DNA of 64,000 nucleotides. It comes from Vavraia culicis subsp. floridensis (taxonomy: Eukaryota; Microsporidia; Pleistophoridae). Made by a program: the position numbers and the translations under genes. Every line of letters starts with the position of its first letter. The stretch's first letter is position 1. Location of the stretch: positions 30,639 through 94,638 of the forward strand of contig NW_007360623.1 in NCBI RefSeq assembly GCF_000192795.1, in the 5' to 3' direction. The notes below the pieces were generated by a model that saw only the letters and a list, made by a program, of their open reading frames with translations, did no database searches and was not told the DNA's origin. Positions 1 through 11,700 of this stretch are shown here, in pieces.

Positions 1-418
1 CGGTTAGGAAACGGAGTGCACCATGGCGTATTTCATCGGAACACTGCCCGTCAATGATGAACAGAATTGCTGTGAACATTTTTAATTCACTGCCACTCTA
101 AATTTGCTGCGTAATATTCCGTTAATATCTGAGGTACGCCGGTCAATACGTAGTTTAAGGATCGCATTCGTGTTCTATTTTAGCAGGAAACGTCATTTGT
201 GCTGTTATCTGCTTATCATTGAGAAGAAGTGATGTGATCGCAAAAAAATTGGGACAGAATATTTGAAGAAACAGCACTGGCGGTACGAATTCAGCAATGA
301 AATGTTCTATCAGTTATTTGCACACCATGCCTGGAAACTGCAGAGCAACCGATGTTGCTCCATGTTTAGCAGCGAGGCCGAAGAAGATCCTACGGCACCG
401 AAAAACCATTCATATAAA
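1..418. other. Intergenic, no gene seen
   Basis: AT-rich sequence with no convincing open frame, no tRNA-like fold and no start-proximal C-rich motif. It ends at the left boundary of the first Helitron-like element. Confidence 0.5.
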
Positions 419-704
419 TAAAAAGACGGCTTGACAGTTGATTAGACAGCTAGAAAATCAAGAGTTTTTATTCCTACTCGGCACAAAATAAAAAGAAGAG
501 AATTGTTTTTCAGCTCATTCTTTCTGACACGCTCTCAAACACCATGCAGCATCAAAATTACGTGATTACGGCCAGAAAATAATTCTTTAACTCATGCCAA
601 AGTGCCAAAACGGTGAATAAACCGATATATGACATATTAACGGAAGAAAATACCATTTCATAGGTAGCGCAGCTTTCTTCCGTTTCATGAACGGAAATAG
701 CGCT
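419..704 (+). mobile_element. Non-autonomous Helitron-like element, copy A
   Basis: The left end begins TAAAAAGAC and is followed by sequence alignable with the elements at 12765, 31801 and, on the minus strand, 21299 and 62440. The right end has a hairpin, CCGTTTCATGAACGG, at 680-694, followed by AAATAGCGC. A subterminal hairpin a few bases before the 3' end is the Helitron hallmark. The usual CTRR end is degraded here to CTGT. There is no coding capacity. The element is 286 bp, close to the 289 bp of the 21 kb copy and 322 bp of the 12.8 kb copy, so these are probably one non-autonomous family. Confidence 0.65.
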
Positions 705-1051
705 GTTCTTAGATCATAAGAAAAATTGTTGATGAAAAGTCGTGCACTTGGAAGATAGCCAAAATTAAAAAATGTTGATATCGGCAAAAAGACGTGCAGA
801 ACGATAAACGAACCGGATGTATCTGCCATCTCAACAGAAAAGGTGCACAATCACGCACCGTGTTTTATTCTAACGTTTGAGCGGTAGTAGATGAAGGACA
901 AGTTGGTGCATTCTTCAGTGAGGATGTACCGGAAACAAAGATAGAATTTACGCTGCTTCGGAACACTGTTCCATACCGCAATCGTATCACACGTATTGCT
1001 TGACATAGCTGAACAATTTTTTATTTTTTGTCTGCTGATCACAGGTGATTG

Positions 1052-1873
1052 TTATTTTTCGTGGTTGTACTTCAAAATTAACAGCGCTTGTGCCGCTTCC
1101 TGAATAATAAAGCTGCGGTTTGCGTGATGTGTTCGATCGTACGAATTTATTGTGGCATTTACTTTGCCGAATCTTTCGTTTGGCAAAGGAGGACCGCTGC
1201 CATGTTTTATACACGGTTCATTCCTTCCATATTTATCAATGTGCATTTTCTTTTCTTTATCATAGAATTTTACGTTTGTGAATGTAAAGCTCTTTCTATG
1301 CGGAGCGATGAATTCCAGCTTGCCCAGATACGGCTTCAGAAAACGATTTACCGGCATTTTTTCATATCTTGAATGTCTGGGCGGTTCCCTACCAGGCACA
1401 CCGTTTCTCTCGCTCTTGTACATCGCAACACTTACGCGATTACTCGCCTGGTAGTTTCCATTATTGCCTAAAAAGGCATATTCACGTCTATTCTCACAGT
1501 TTCCATTCTTTTTGCCGTTCAAAGCGATGTGCAAGCGCATATTTCTGTGCTGCAAGTCGGTACCGTCCGTAGCCGCGCGCAGGCGGCTGTTCTCGCAACT
1601 CTTTTCAGTATCTACCGATAAGGCGTGTACATAATCAATGCTGCCATTCCTATCCTTACCACTCAAATCGTTCTGCTTGTACAGGTATTTTGGGTTGTTT
1701 TCATGGGCACCAGTTGATACTTCTGTGCGTATTACTCCCCTTTTCTTCTCACACTCATATTCTCCGCTTTTCTCCCCAATTTTCATTTTTTCCACTCTAG
1801 GATGCAACATAGATTCGGTTTTCTTTTTTTTATTTAAATCTTTCCTTATCAAAAAAATTGCAATCATAAACAT
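1052..1873 (-). CDS. Doubtful hypothetical protein, 273 aa
   Basis: I recognise no family. The first ATG is at 1873; the frame is open slightly further upstream but only through non-ATG codons. The N terminus is hydrophobic (residues 1-9), followed by a lysine-rich stretch, so it could be a short membrane anchor. The rest is charged and looks disordered. Against a real gene: there is no C-rich motif upstream of the ATG, unlike nearly every secure gene here, and the opposite strand is also open over part of the range. In favour: 273 codons without a stop is long for AT-rich sequence. It stands alone in a gene-poor 5 kb. Confidence 0.3.
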   Translation of the reverse strand: MFMIAIFLIRKDLNKKKKTESMLHPRVEKMKIGEKSGEYECEKKRGVIRTEVSTGAHENNPKYLYKQNDLSGKDRNGSIDYVHALSVDTEKSCENSRLRAATDGTDLQHRNMRLHIALNGKKNGNCENRREYAFLGNNGNYQASNRVSVAMYKSERNGVPGREPPRHSRYEKMPVNRFLKPYLGKLEFIAPHRKSFTFTNVKFYDKEKKMHIDKYGRNEPCIKHGSGPPLPNERFGKVNATINSYDRTHHANRSFIIQEAAQALLILKYNHEK

Positions 1874-1879
1874 CAGCAA

Positions 1880-4800
1880 AACGTCACATTTAAATTATAA
1901 TGTTATTACTTGCACGAATGTGCGTGCTGTGATTCCGAATACTGAGCGGCAACCGCTCAGTTCTTTACTATTTAAATTTGTAAATAGCCTTTTACTTATT
2001 GTAAATATACCAATTCAGGCCATTTCCTTATTGAGCACGGATAGTTCTTTAAAATGGTGATTTGCCCTACATATAAACTGATCATTTGCCTCTTTGACAT
2101 TTGAAAACCATTTTGGCTGATTTACACTGTTTGTGATCAGTGATGGCGAACTTTGGTGCAGCAATGATCGACTGTGTACGAAAATGCGTTTGATAAATTC
2201 AGTTTAATCTGATGATCGGGATGCAACCGTGTTCTAAAAGATCACTTCCTTCCTCAAAAACGTGTTTATTCGTTCCCACAGGATGCTGCGCAAATATTCT
2301 CTGGCCTTATCAAAAGGTGGCAGAGCGCTGGCCACCAATGATCTGCGTAAATACCGTGTACATGCATTGCTGCTGAACGTCATATCTTCTGTTGCATTTC
2401 TTCCCTTTTCTGTTTGTTAATTACTCCAATGTTTCTGTGACCAATTATACGTGTTTAAATTTATTGCACCGTTTCTCGCAGTTCCATGTGTTATTTGCCG
2501 CCAGAGCACAATTAAATCGATATCACGATAAAATGAATTTGCTAATCAATTTGTCATTTCTGCGCGGTCTAACAGTCCGTTTTTAACCACAAGAGCAATT
2601 TTTATGAGTAGCAGTTGTGCAATCATGTATTTTATCTAATTACGTTTGCAATTGCTTTGTTTCACGGTTTTACGCTGCACAATAATAAATTGCACATGGT
2701 AATCGCCATATGATTGCACTGCGCCTCGTATTCTATGTACGTATAGCACGATGTGTGTCATTTGGTGCTCTCCGTGTTACGTACTCAAAACGTACGACCG
2801 GCAGTCCTGTGATAGCAGCTGCTCTATTTCTGCCTTATTCTAAAATTTTTTATTCTTTATAAAGAGAACTGCAACTTTGCACCCTTTTCCCGGTACAAAT
2901 GCGATATCCAGCCAGCAACAATGCATGCACAAAGCACACCGATAAACGGCAAAGTATTCGTACGTACTAATTGCTTTCTTCCACATGAACTTCTCCTTTT
3001 TTTGTATTTCCAATTTTCCTCAAAACTGTAAATTATCTCTCAATTTCCTGCTTATAGCTTATGGTGTTTCTTAAAACACACCGCGATAAATTGTTCTCTA
3101 AAAAAAGATTTTTGGGATTGGACAAAGAAATGGAAACCGGTTTTGTTAGATAGGGAGCACGTGCTGTACGCTAATACTTTTGATTAGACGTGCAGATGGC
3201 CGTGTGTGATACAAGAAAATGAACAAGCGCACTTTAATGGACAGACCGAATCTTCAAAAACAACTAGGACCTGATGAAATGGATGGCAGCCCGTATCATT
3301 TAACAGCTTGCATCTGCTAAATGATAAATTGTGTGTTAAAAGGGATGATATTGATCAAATGACCCAGCAATATCACCTATCGTAGAACATTTCGTAAATA
3401 AGTTTGGGTAACCTACGTGGGCATAACGATTTACCGCGTGCACCTGCAAAATACCAAGCATTTATCGTACCACCTCCTATATTAGCATTTGATGAATTAT
3501 CTTGCCTAATCAGCGGTAACATATACCTTACCGTATATTTGTGATTTGCTCAACAGTTCTAAATCAGACATACAAGCTTGGTTCACCAAGGTCATGCTCA
3601 TATTATTTCTATACAAACTCAAATTTTACCAATTCTTCTCCAAACCGCTTATTCCCCAACTCATTCTTTTTTACGATCAGTTCTATTTTCAAAGCGTGCC
3701 ATCAAAACAGTGCACCCCGAATATTTTTTAGAAAATGTCTTTTTCTTCACACATACTTTTCAGAGTATGTTTTTTTAATATTTCCTTCTCGTCATAGGGC
3801 AGCTAGCGATTTGCTTAGCGGTTGAAACATTTTTTCGCTTTGTAGAGCTATTGATCCACAAACAAAGGTTGGTAAAAGTGCGGTCCATGTGCAAAAAATG
3901 TTCAACACACGGAACGCCACGTTATTTCTATGTGATTTACACGTACCACGATGCGATTCGTTATGGTGTGGTACACCAAAAGAGTTGGTTTGCGCTGTGG
4001 ATACGAGGTGCAACGTGATAAGCAAAAGAACGCTCATAGGCGAGAGGTATTGCGTATTATGTGGAAATACTGCCCATGACAGATAATTGGTGATGTATGG
4101 CTATGTCTAACAAATGTAAAATTACCGGTGGCTCTCAATTCGCTGCCACCGAACTAAGCACCCACTTGTCGGTAATTCGTACGGTATTAGACGTATTAAT
4201 GGGAAGATGGGGAAGTAAACAACAAAAAGCTGGTGGCTGAGAAGTACGGTCTTCTTTTAATTCACAAAGTTACTGTTGGGTGTGCCAAATCGATGTATTA
4301 ATACGGAGTAAGTGCTTTTGCACCCGCGGTGCAATACAAAACGGTCTTTTGGTCGAACTCTCTTTGGCCAAGTTGCCGGTTGTTGCTCACCTCGATGTTT
4401 GAAACGAAATACAGCCTCAAGAAACCAAGAGCTCGTAGTAAGGTAGTTCTCAGGAACATGGTTCGAAAAGAGCAGGTACCTCAACTCTGGTTTTAAAACA
4501 AATACTCAACGGTTTTATCCGCCATCAAACACAACACAACACTGATAACAGTCTCATTTTTTGTAATATGTGCAGATTATAAAACGTACAAGGCTATTCT
4601 GTGCGTATTCTCCTCTTTTAGCAATTGTGCAAAATTTTTGATCAATAATGGAAAGAACGGGCAAAAAGAATTTTAACCAAAAGTGCTCGTTTCATCAACA
4701 CCACGCAATACCGTAAATAAATTATATTTTCATATTTTATTCCCTATTTAACCCTGAATTGCCACATAAGCGTGTACCTCACGAAGAAATCCCTTACTTA

Positions 4801-5223
4801 TCATTTATTACCCTTCCTCATGCATAGATCGACAGGTAAGTTTGTGTTTTCGTAAAAAAGCTTATCTTTGAACTAAATTTATTTATTCCTTCGTTCACAC
4901 CTCATAGCAATGATAATTTTTCTTTCATTTATACCAGCGTGACACGTTCAAACAGAAGAGCTCAAAATTTGATGTGATTGATTTAAACCATCAGAATAGT
5001 TTAAATGATTGATCAGGGGGGTGGTACGTGCTGATAAGGAACAGCCCGATTGGAAGAGCATATCACCACTGTAAAACCTAAATCACCCCATCAATTTAAC
5101 TAATCAGCACATCCTGGGTATGGAGGGAGTTGAATGGATTTGTTCACGTCTCACAACGAATGTACCAACTGCACCGTGGACCGCTTTCCCATCGACCCTC
5201 CATATTCTCAGGCACCCTTCCAG
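1880..5223. other. Long gene-poor stretch
   Basis: Over 3 kb with only short, overlapping frames on both strands and no start-proximal C-rich motif tied to a long frame. A small perfect inverted repeat, TGCACCCGCGGTGCA, lies near 4320 with no gene context. I found no tRNA, rRNA or clear transposon end. Confidence 0.5.
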
Positions 5224-5239
5224 CCCTTCAAAATTCCAA
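5224..5239 (+). promoter_or_regulatory. C-rich start motif of the sirtuin gene
   Basis: CCC at 5224-5226 lies 14 bases before the ATG at 5240. The frame is open to an earlier ATG at 5120, but that one has no C-rich motif and would add 40 residues lacking sirtuin similarity. The motif decides the start. Confidence 0.6.
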
Positions 5240-7717
5240 ATGAAAAAAATTGATGCGTCCTACGTTCAAGCGAACAAAAGCATATTCACCAACAAAAACA
5301 CGGTCATAGTGGTAGGGGCCGGTCTAAGCGTGCCGTCCAACATACCTGATTTCCGTTCAACTGACGGTCTCTTCGCCACACTCAAAAAGCGCTATAAAAT
5401 ACGCGGCGAACACATCTTCACATATCGATTTACAATCGATAAAGAGACGCGTAGCACGTACCTAAAAGTGATAAGCGAGCTGAAGCAGGCGGTCGATGCC
5501 GCACAGCCATCGCATGGCCATTACTTTCTGAGTCATGTGCGCGAGTTTGAAAAAAAAGTGCGCGTTTACACACAGAATGTGGATGGGCTGGAGGAACGTG
5601 CCGGTCTGAAGTGCACCAAGGATTTTGGCACCGAGCTGGTTTATCTGCACGGTAATTTGAACGTGCTTGTGTGCACGTATTGCGGGTATAGCAAGCAGTT
5701 CGGGAGGGAGGAGCGTGAAGCGTTTGGAAGAGGTTGTGAAGTGGAGTGTGAAAGATGTTTGACCAAGAATTACGGGCAGGGAGCAAAGGTGTGCGGTGGG
5801 ATGGATGCGGTAGAGAACGAAGGAATTGGAGGGGGTGACAAGCGGATGAGTGAGGGTTTCAAGGACAAAGAGGTGATGACGGACAGGGATGGTACCGTGG
5901 AGGAAGAAGAGTGTGTGGGCAAAAAGACCGTATCACGACATGCCACCGGTAATGAACATGCAAGTGCACAGATCGGAAAAAATGACAAAAACACGGGCAG
6001 AAAAGGTTTGCGTGATGAGCTCACGAATGAAAGCACGGACAAGAGCCGGTCCATGATTACCGGTGCTCAACCTGGGGATAAAACCAAAACGAGAACAAAC
6101 GACCGGTGTGAGTCCAAGGAAAGCAAGACTAAGCCACAAAGAGCGGTTCAAAATCGCAAAGAAAACGCAAAAGAACAGAAATCTCTCAAGCACAAGGATG
6201 TACACGCCAGCAAAGTAGAGGGCAGCTACAAGGCCATCAGCGAAACGCCCAAGAACACGTTAGCGCCAAGAACAAGCCGCAAGTTAGTAACAGGCATGAT
6301 GAACACCAACATAATCCACTACTACCAGGTACACCCCGACAGCCACTACATAGCAACCATGACCAAGAAAGACAGCAACTGCCAGCTACTCATAGTGATG
6401 GGCACGAGTCTGAAAGTACACGGTGTCAAGCAACTCGTTAAGTACTTTTCGCGTGTTGTGCGCGCTAATAACGGAAAGAGCGTGTTCGTTAATTTGGAAA
6501 GCGTGTGTAAGAACATGATGGAATGCTTTGACATGTTCTACGAGGGCACGATTGATGAGTTTTGCGGGGTGCTGGAGGAGTGCGCAGGGCACAAGGATGA
6601 GAGGAAGCTCTCGATGCGCAATTTTGTGTGTGTGAGAAGCGGTGGACAGGTTGGCAAGGGAAAAGATGATAACAAATGTGGGCTGCGTGAGATTAGAGAG
6701 AAGTTGAGCAAAAATAAACCGGCAGCACGGGAACATCCCAGCAAGAGCGTACAAAATGGCAGTGAGAAAGAACTGCTCAGCGGTCGATCAGATGCACAAG
6801 CGATTGGCAGTGATGAGCACCACTCGTTGAACACGTGTGCTGGTAAGGACACGAGGAGCGGTCAGCAGCGTATGCGAAGGCTGAGTGCCATAGACAACGC
6901 AGAAGAAGGCGCGTGTGCTAAAAGCATCACGAAAAAGGACTCGTTTAGTGCGGTGGAGAGCGATGCATGTACGAACGTTTCAAATAAAATAGAAGCGAAA
7001 GAAAGGCAACAGCACAATACCGGTGATTTACGTGATGCTGGGGCCGTAGGTGCAAACGAAAATAAAACAGGGGAGGGGATCGAAAACGTAAAGGGCACAA
7101 GAAATGATGAGGTGACCGCCAAGGACGTAAATACCGATGAGGTGATCGCCAAGGACGTAAATACCGATGAGGTGACCGTTAAGGACGTAAATACCGATGA
7201 GGTGACCGCCAAGGATTCGTTGTTAAAAAACGCTAAAAGCACGAAAAATGCGCAAAAAAGCGGAAAGAATTCTACGGCTACAAAAAAGAACGAAAAAGCA
7301 GCAAAGAACACGGGAAAGAAGGACAAAAACGTGCAAACAAAGAAAGCAAGCAATTTTAAAGAATGCGGTGCATCCACCGGCACGATCAAAGAGGTGAAAG
7401 CGATAAATAAGGGCAGCGAGAACCAACAGCAGGACCAAAAGCGTACCATCAAGAAAATGAGCTTGATACGTATAAAAACGAAGAAAACGGCTATTACGCC
7501 ACCGGAACAGAGCAATGGCACGTGCACAAGCGGTGTTTACGATGAACAACCGTTTGATTCTATTCGTGTGAGCGAGGGTGCTGGCGATAGCGTAGGGAAG
7601 AGCACGTGCTTAACACCTAGGAAGAAGATGAACAAGAGTAAGAAAATGGCGTTGAAGACGGCCGATCTTGATTTGGGCAGCTCTCCGGTGGTGAAGAAGA
7701 AACAAAAGAAGAAATGA
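5240..7717 (+). CDS. Sirtuin, NAD-dependent deacetylase, Hst3/Hst4-like
   Basis: Class I sirtuin of 825 residues from the internal ATG at 5240. NAD-binding motifs GAGLS and IPDFRS are near residue 25-40, then YTQNVDGLE and the catalytic HG in LHGNL (about residue 136). Zinc cysteines appear as CTYC and CERC. GTSLKV-x-GVKQLVK near residue 387 is the Hst3/Hst4 version of the motif, a subfamily that in yeast removes acetyl from histone H3 Lys56. Between the zinc site (about 170) and GTSLKV lies a charged low-complexity insertion of roughly 190 residues. A long Lys/Glu-rich tail of about 375 residues follows, with a 10-residue repeat (DEVTAKDVNT type) at 7106-7213 and a basic end resembling a nuclear signal. 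It converges with RPA135. The enzyme class is secure; the subfamily is probable. Confidence 0.88.
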   Translation: MKKIDASYVQANKSIFTNKNTVIVVGAGLSVPSNIPDFRSTDGLFATLKKRYKIRGEHIFTYRFTIDKETRSTYLKVISELKQAVDAAQPSHGHYFLSHVREFEKKVRVYTQNVDGLEERAGLKCTKDFGTELVYLHGNLNVLVCTYCGYSKQFGREEREAFGRGCEVECERCLTKNYGQGAKVCGGMDAVENEGIGGGDKRMSEGFKDKEVMTDRDGTVEEEECVGKKTVSRHATGNEHASAQIGKNDKNTGRKGLRDELTNESTDKSRSMITGAQPGDKTKTRTNDRCESKESKTKPQRAVQNRKENAKEQKSLKHKDVHASKVEGSYKAISETPKNTLAPRTSRKLVTGMMNTNIIHYYQVHPDSHYIATMTKKDSNCQLLIVMGTSLKVHGVKQLVKYFSRVVRANNGKSVFVNLESVCKNMMECFDMFYEGTIDEFCGVLEECAGHKDERKLSMRNFVCVRSGGQVGKGKDDNKCGLREIREKLSKNKPAAREHPSKSVQNGSEKELLSGRSDAQAIGSDEHHSLNTCAGKDTRSGQQRMRRLSAIDNAEEGACAKSITKKDSFSAVESDACTNVSNKIEAKERQQHNTGDLRDAGAVGANENKTGEGIENVKGTRNDEVTAKDVNTDEVIAKDVNTDEVTVKDVNTDEVTAKDSLLKNAKSTKNAQKSGKNSTATKKNEKAAKNTGKKDKNVQTKKASNFKECGASTGTIKEVKAINKGSENQQQDQKRTIKKMSLIRIKTKKTAITPPEQSNGTCTSGVYDEQPFDSIRVSEGAGDSVGKSTCLTPRKKMNKSKKMALKTADLDLGSSPVVKKKQKKK
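7106..7213 (+). repeat. 30-bp in-frame tandem repeat in the sirtuin tail
   Basis: Three full copies and one partial copy of a 30-bp unit start at 7106, 7136, 7166 and 7196. They encode DEVTAKDVNT with Val/Ile and Ala/Val changes. The near identity suggests recent expansion by slippage or unequal exchange. Confidence 0.9.
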
Positions 7718-8744
7718 TGGCAACGAAAATTAAATGTATTGATGAACTGTTTTGAATCGTAGTATTTGTTTTGATGGCACGTATGATCTGTGAAAAGTGT
7801 TCTTTGGGGAAGGTGCTTACACATGCATGCCTAATGGTTGATCGCAGAGCATGTCATTGCACCCATATGCGATCAGGAACGCTATCAAGATCAATCTCAG
7901 GCCCTTTTACCACATTACATGGTAAAATACACCAGCACTGTCCCTACCAATGACTTACACACTGCCCATAATCCTGGCATACCTGTAGAACAGCCCTTAT
8001 ACACCACGCTTTTACCTGCTGATCCGGATTTAAAGCTCATTCTGTGCGATCGTTCCATACGAACACGATATTCCCACCGCTCGGCTGATGTGTGCAAACG
8101 TTGCATCGTGCTCCAACAAAGTGCTCAGCATTGGCGCGTGCACTCCTCCAACAGACGTAACAACACAAAACCTTTGCTCTACTGCGGTAGAAACGAATGA
8201 TAAAACCAATTCATTTCCTTATTCTTCCACGAAAAGACATGATTTATTGCATCGTGCTACGCTACCATGGATGTTTTATTTCCTCCTTCTCCATCAATAC
8301 AACATCCTCGTAACGTACAGATCCGTGCCATTAAGGCAACAATAACCATTTCATTTCCTTCTACGTTAACAAACGTGCTCACAATGACGAACCATTTCTG
8401 AACCAACGGCAACAGCGTCACAGCCGTAAAGAACGCAATTGTGTGTGTTTGACCGTGTGGTTCTGTTCAATTTGATTTTTATAAACATTCATCGGCAGGC
8501 CCTATCTCCGTGGTATATTCCATTCCAAGCCTTATCCTCATAAAACACTCAGTTCGCGCGGTCCCTTCCCGCAGGATATTCAGTGCTCACAGTCTCTTCA
8601 CATCAAAGTTAATCAAACCGCACATCAAATACCACTGATAGCGGTGTACCAAGACTAAAGCTAGCAGCAAAGGATAATTTACTAAAATCGCGGTGCAAAT
8701 CCTATCGAGGCACCGATGGGCAGCCGCATTGTCGTTGATTTGCT
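7718..8744. other. Intergenic between convergent genes
   Basis: About 1 kb between the 3' ends of the sirtuin and RPA135 genes. Short frames on both strands lack start motifs or recognisable content. Nothing else seen. Confidence 0.5.
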
Positions 8745-11700
8745 CTACAGCCCAACATCAACCTCAACGAAGATGTTCATCCCCAACAGCTCCGTGCACA
8801 GATACTTAAAAACGTACGGCAAATAAACCACCTTAACACGCTTGCACCCACACAAGCACTCGCCGTTTCTTGCGAAAAGGAACGTTTTGCACTGCTCGCA
8901 GTACTCGAACGCTGTTTTATCGGAACATTCCATAAGACGATCGGACAGAAGGTACGCGCAGCCGTGTGCTATCAGAGCATCACGTTCCATCTCACCGAAA
9001 CGTACACCCCCACCCTTCTTTCGTCCTTTTATGGGCTGTCGTGTCTGCGCCTGGACAGGTCCTACGGAGCGTACCTGCCACTTATCACTCACCATGTGCC
9101 TGAGTCGCTGGTAGTAGCACATGCCTGTGAACACGCGTGCCTGGAGCGGTTGACCGGTCACACCGGAGTACAGCGTTTCGTTTCCGTAGTAGTTCAGACC
9201 CAGCGCTTGCAGCTGCTCGCAGAAGTACTCGTGTGTGTGCGCACGGCCGTACTCCTTGAAGGGCGGGCACGCGTACCGTTCGCCCTTTACCACTGCCACA
9301 GTACCTGCAAGCATCTCCATCATCATACCGACCGTCATTCTGCTTGGGAACGCATGCGGATTGATGATAAGATCAGGCACCATGCCATGTTCGTTGAACG
9401 GCAGATCAACAGCTCTGTATCGGTAGCTAAGCACGCCCTTCTGTCCATGTCTGCTACAGAACTTGTCACCGATCTGGGGTGACCTTCTCACGCGCAGCGT
9501 AATTATGGCGAGAGTGTCCGTTACCCGCACACGGTGCACACGTGCACATTCCCCTGTGTACTTTACGCTCTCCCCGTCCTTCACATAAAGCACGCTGCCG
9601 TCCATCAGTAACTCGCCCACATCAGGAAGTACCACACCGTCTGTGCGCTCGACCACCTTCGTTATGTAAACGTATCCGTCAAACAGTCCCCGCTCTATTG
9701 CGCCCTTGTTGATGACCATCGCGTCTTCCATATCATACGATGTGTACGAGAGCACCGCTATGTACACGTTTGTGCCAAGCAATGCGCTCAAGAACGTACC
9801 AATCAGCGGTCTTTGCATGTTATTGAGCACGTAGAATTTGCTATCCGTGCGTCTCTCGTACGCAAACGTGGGATAAGCCATGGCCTGCTTGGCCATCTGG
9901 CACTGGTACATGTTACGCGGAGACTGGTTGTAATCTGAGAAGGGAATGGTTGAGGCAACGTACGAGAAGAAACGCGCGTTTGGCCGTTCTCTGTACACGG
10001 GCATTTTTAGGTATTGCGACGTGTGCGCCGCAGCATTGTGCTGGTCGAGCGCTACGCGATTGGCCGTGCTATTGAGCGCTTCGTTATGTCCGCTATCCTT
10101 AACATCCTGTTTATGCACATATTCTCCTTTTTTATGGCTCTGCTCTTCGTCTTTACGACCTAATTCATGCGTGTTTGCTCCGTTTCTATAGCTTAGATTC
10201 TTCTCATTAATATATTCCCGTTTATGCATGTTTTCATTGTTTTTATACCTGTAATCATGCGCATTGACAGTGTTTCCCTTGCTACGAGTGGTCTTTGCTC
10301 CGTACTCTCCATTCCTATTTTCACAATCTCTGATCTCCATCTCCCCCTTTTCACATTCGTTCAGTACAACGGCATCAACCTGCTCCATCACCCCCACATA
10401 CACCTCAACACCCCCGTCCAGGACCTTTCTCATAAGCCGTCCAGCACCACCGAACACATAAACAGCGCCTTTCCTGTCCACAATCTCAATTTTTAATCCC
10501 TCAGCTCGTCTCCTTCTCCTCAAATACTCACTGAACCGGTCATCAACATATCCCACAACCCGTCCATCAACCACCAGCCGCCTACTTCCCACCAAGCAGC
10601 CCTTGACCCGCAATTCCTCGTCCCGACCAACGATTGCATCCATCGCCATGTGCACGATTAGCCCGCACGGTGCACCGTCAGGCGTATGTACTGGACAAAG
10701 AAAGCCAAAGCTTTCTGGGCGCAGTGCACGTACACTCGTGGTCTTAAGCATTGCGAAGAATGCACCTCTGTTGACGCTCTCAAAATGACTTATGAAGCGG
10801 TACGTGTTTATACGCTCTGCCAGCACTGCCAGCCCGGTTGTTTGCAGGAGGTCGTTTGTTCTGAGGATGAGATTGCCTGTTGCAAGGAAATGCTCAGCAC
10901 GCTTGGCCACGTTGAAACGGAGTTTTTTCAGCACATCGTTTGCTGTGAGCACTACTTTGCTGCCGGAGCCGCTGTCATTTGGGGTGTTATTCGCTTTTGC
11001 CAGCTCGTCACGCATCTTCCCGCTTTCCTTTTTCTTGCTCCTACCCTCGTTTGTGCCCTCGCTCTCCGTAAGTACGTAGCGCAGCACTTCCAGTCCCTCC
11101 TCCAGCTTGTCCCTGAGCAGCCCCGAGAACAGTTGCCGCACACCAAACAGTTCCTGCGAGCTGAGCGCATCCATATCATCGTACTCCTCATCTCTGAGTC
11201 TCCTCAGAATGAGAATCAGCAGATCAAACTTATCGCTATATGTGCGCAGATGGGGAAGAATGGCATCAAGCACGTTAATGCCAAGGGATGCAAACTTAGC
11301 ACCGAGCATTTTCTGTGCATTTGCGGTTGTTACGCCCGTGTCCAGGATAAACCGGCCCTCCACACCGAGCAAATCAAGAATTTGCCTGTCTGTTACGTCC
11401 TTGAGGGCCTTAAGAACAAGAATGACAGGCACGCTGTACTCGCGTCTCTTGAGCGTAAAGCGCATCATCACGTTCTCGTCGGTCATTAGGTGGAAATAAA
11501 GCACATGGCCCACTTCACAATACACCGAGCGGTACTCCACAGCCTTTGCCGTAAACATGGCATTCTTAGCTCTAAAGGACTCACGCTGTATCAAAAACGG
11601 AAAGTTGCGCTTGGGCACGATCAAAAAGCGCACCACCTTCTCAAAGCCGTCAATCACGAAGTATCCGCCCCTCGCCTCGCCCAGTCCATCGCCCACATCA

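Noticed and set aside
6862..7527. 221-codon minus-strand frame
   Set aside because: Antisense to the lysine-rich sirtuin tail; composition (Phe/Ser-rich) is just the reverse of Lys/Glu codons.
10686..11489. 267-codon plus-strand frame
   Set aside because: Lies antisense inside RPA135, whose motifs are unmistakable; shadow of its codon pattern.
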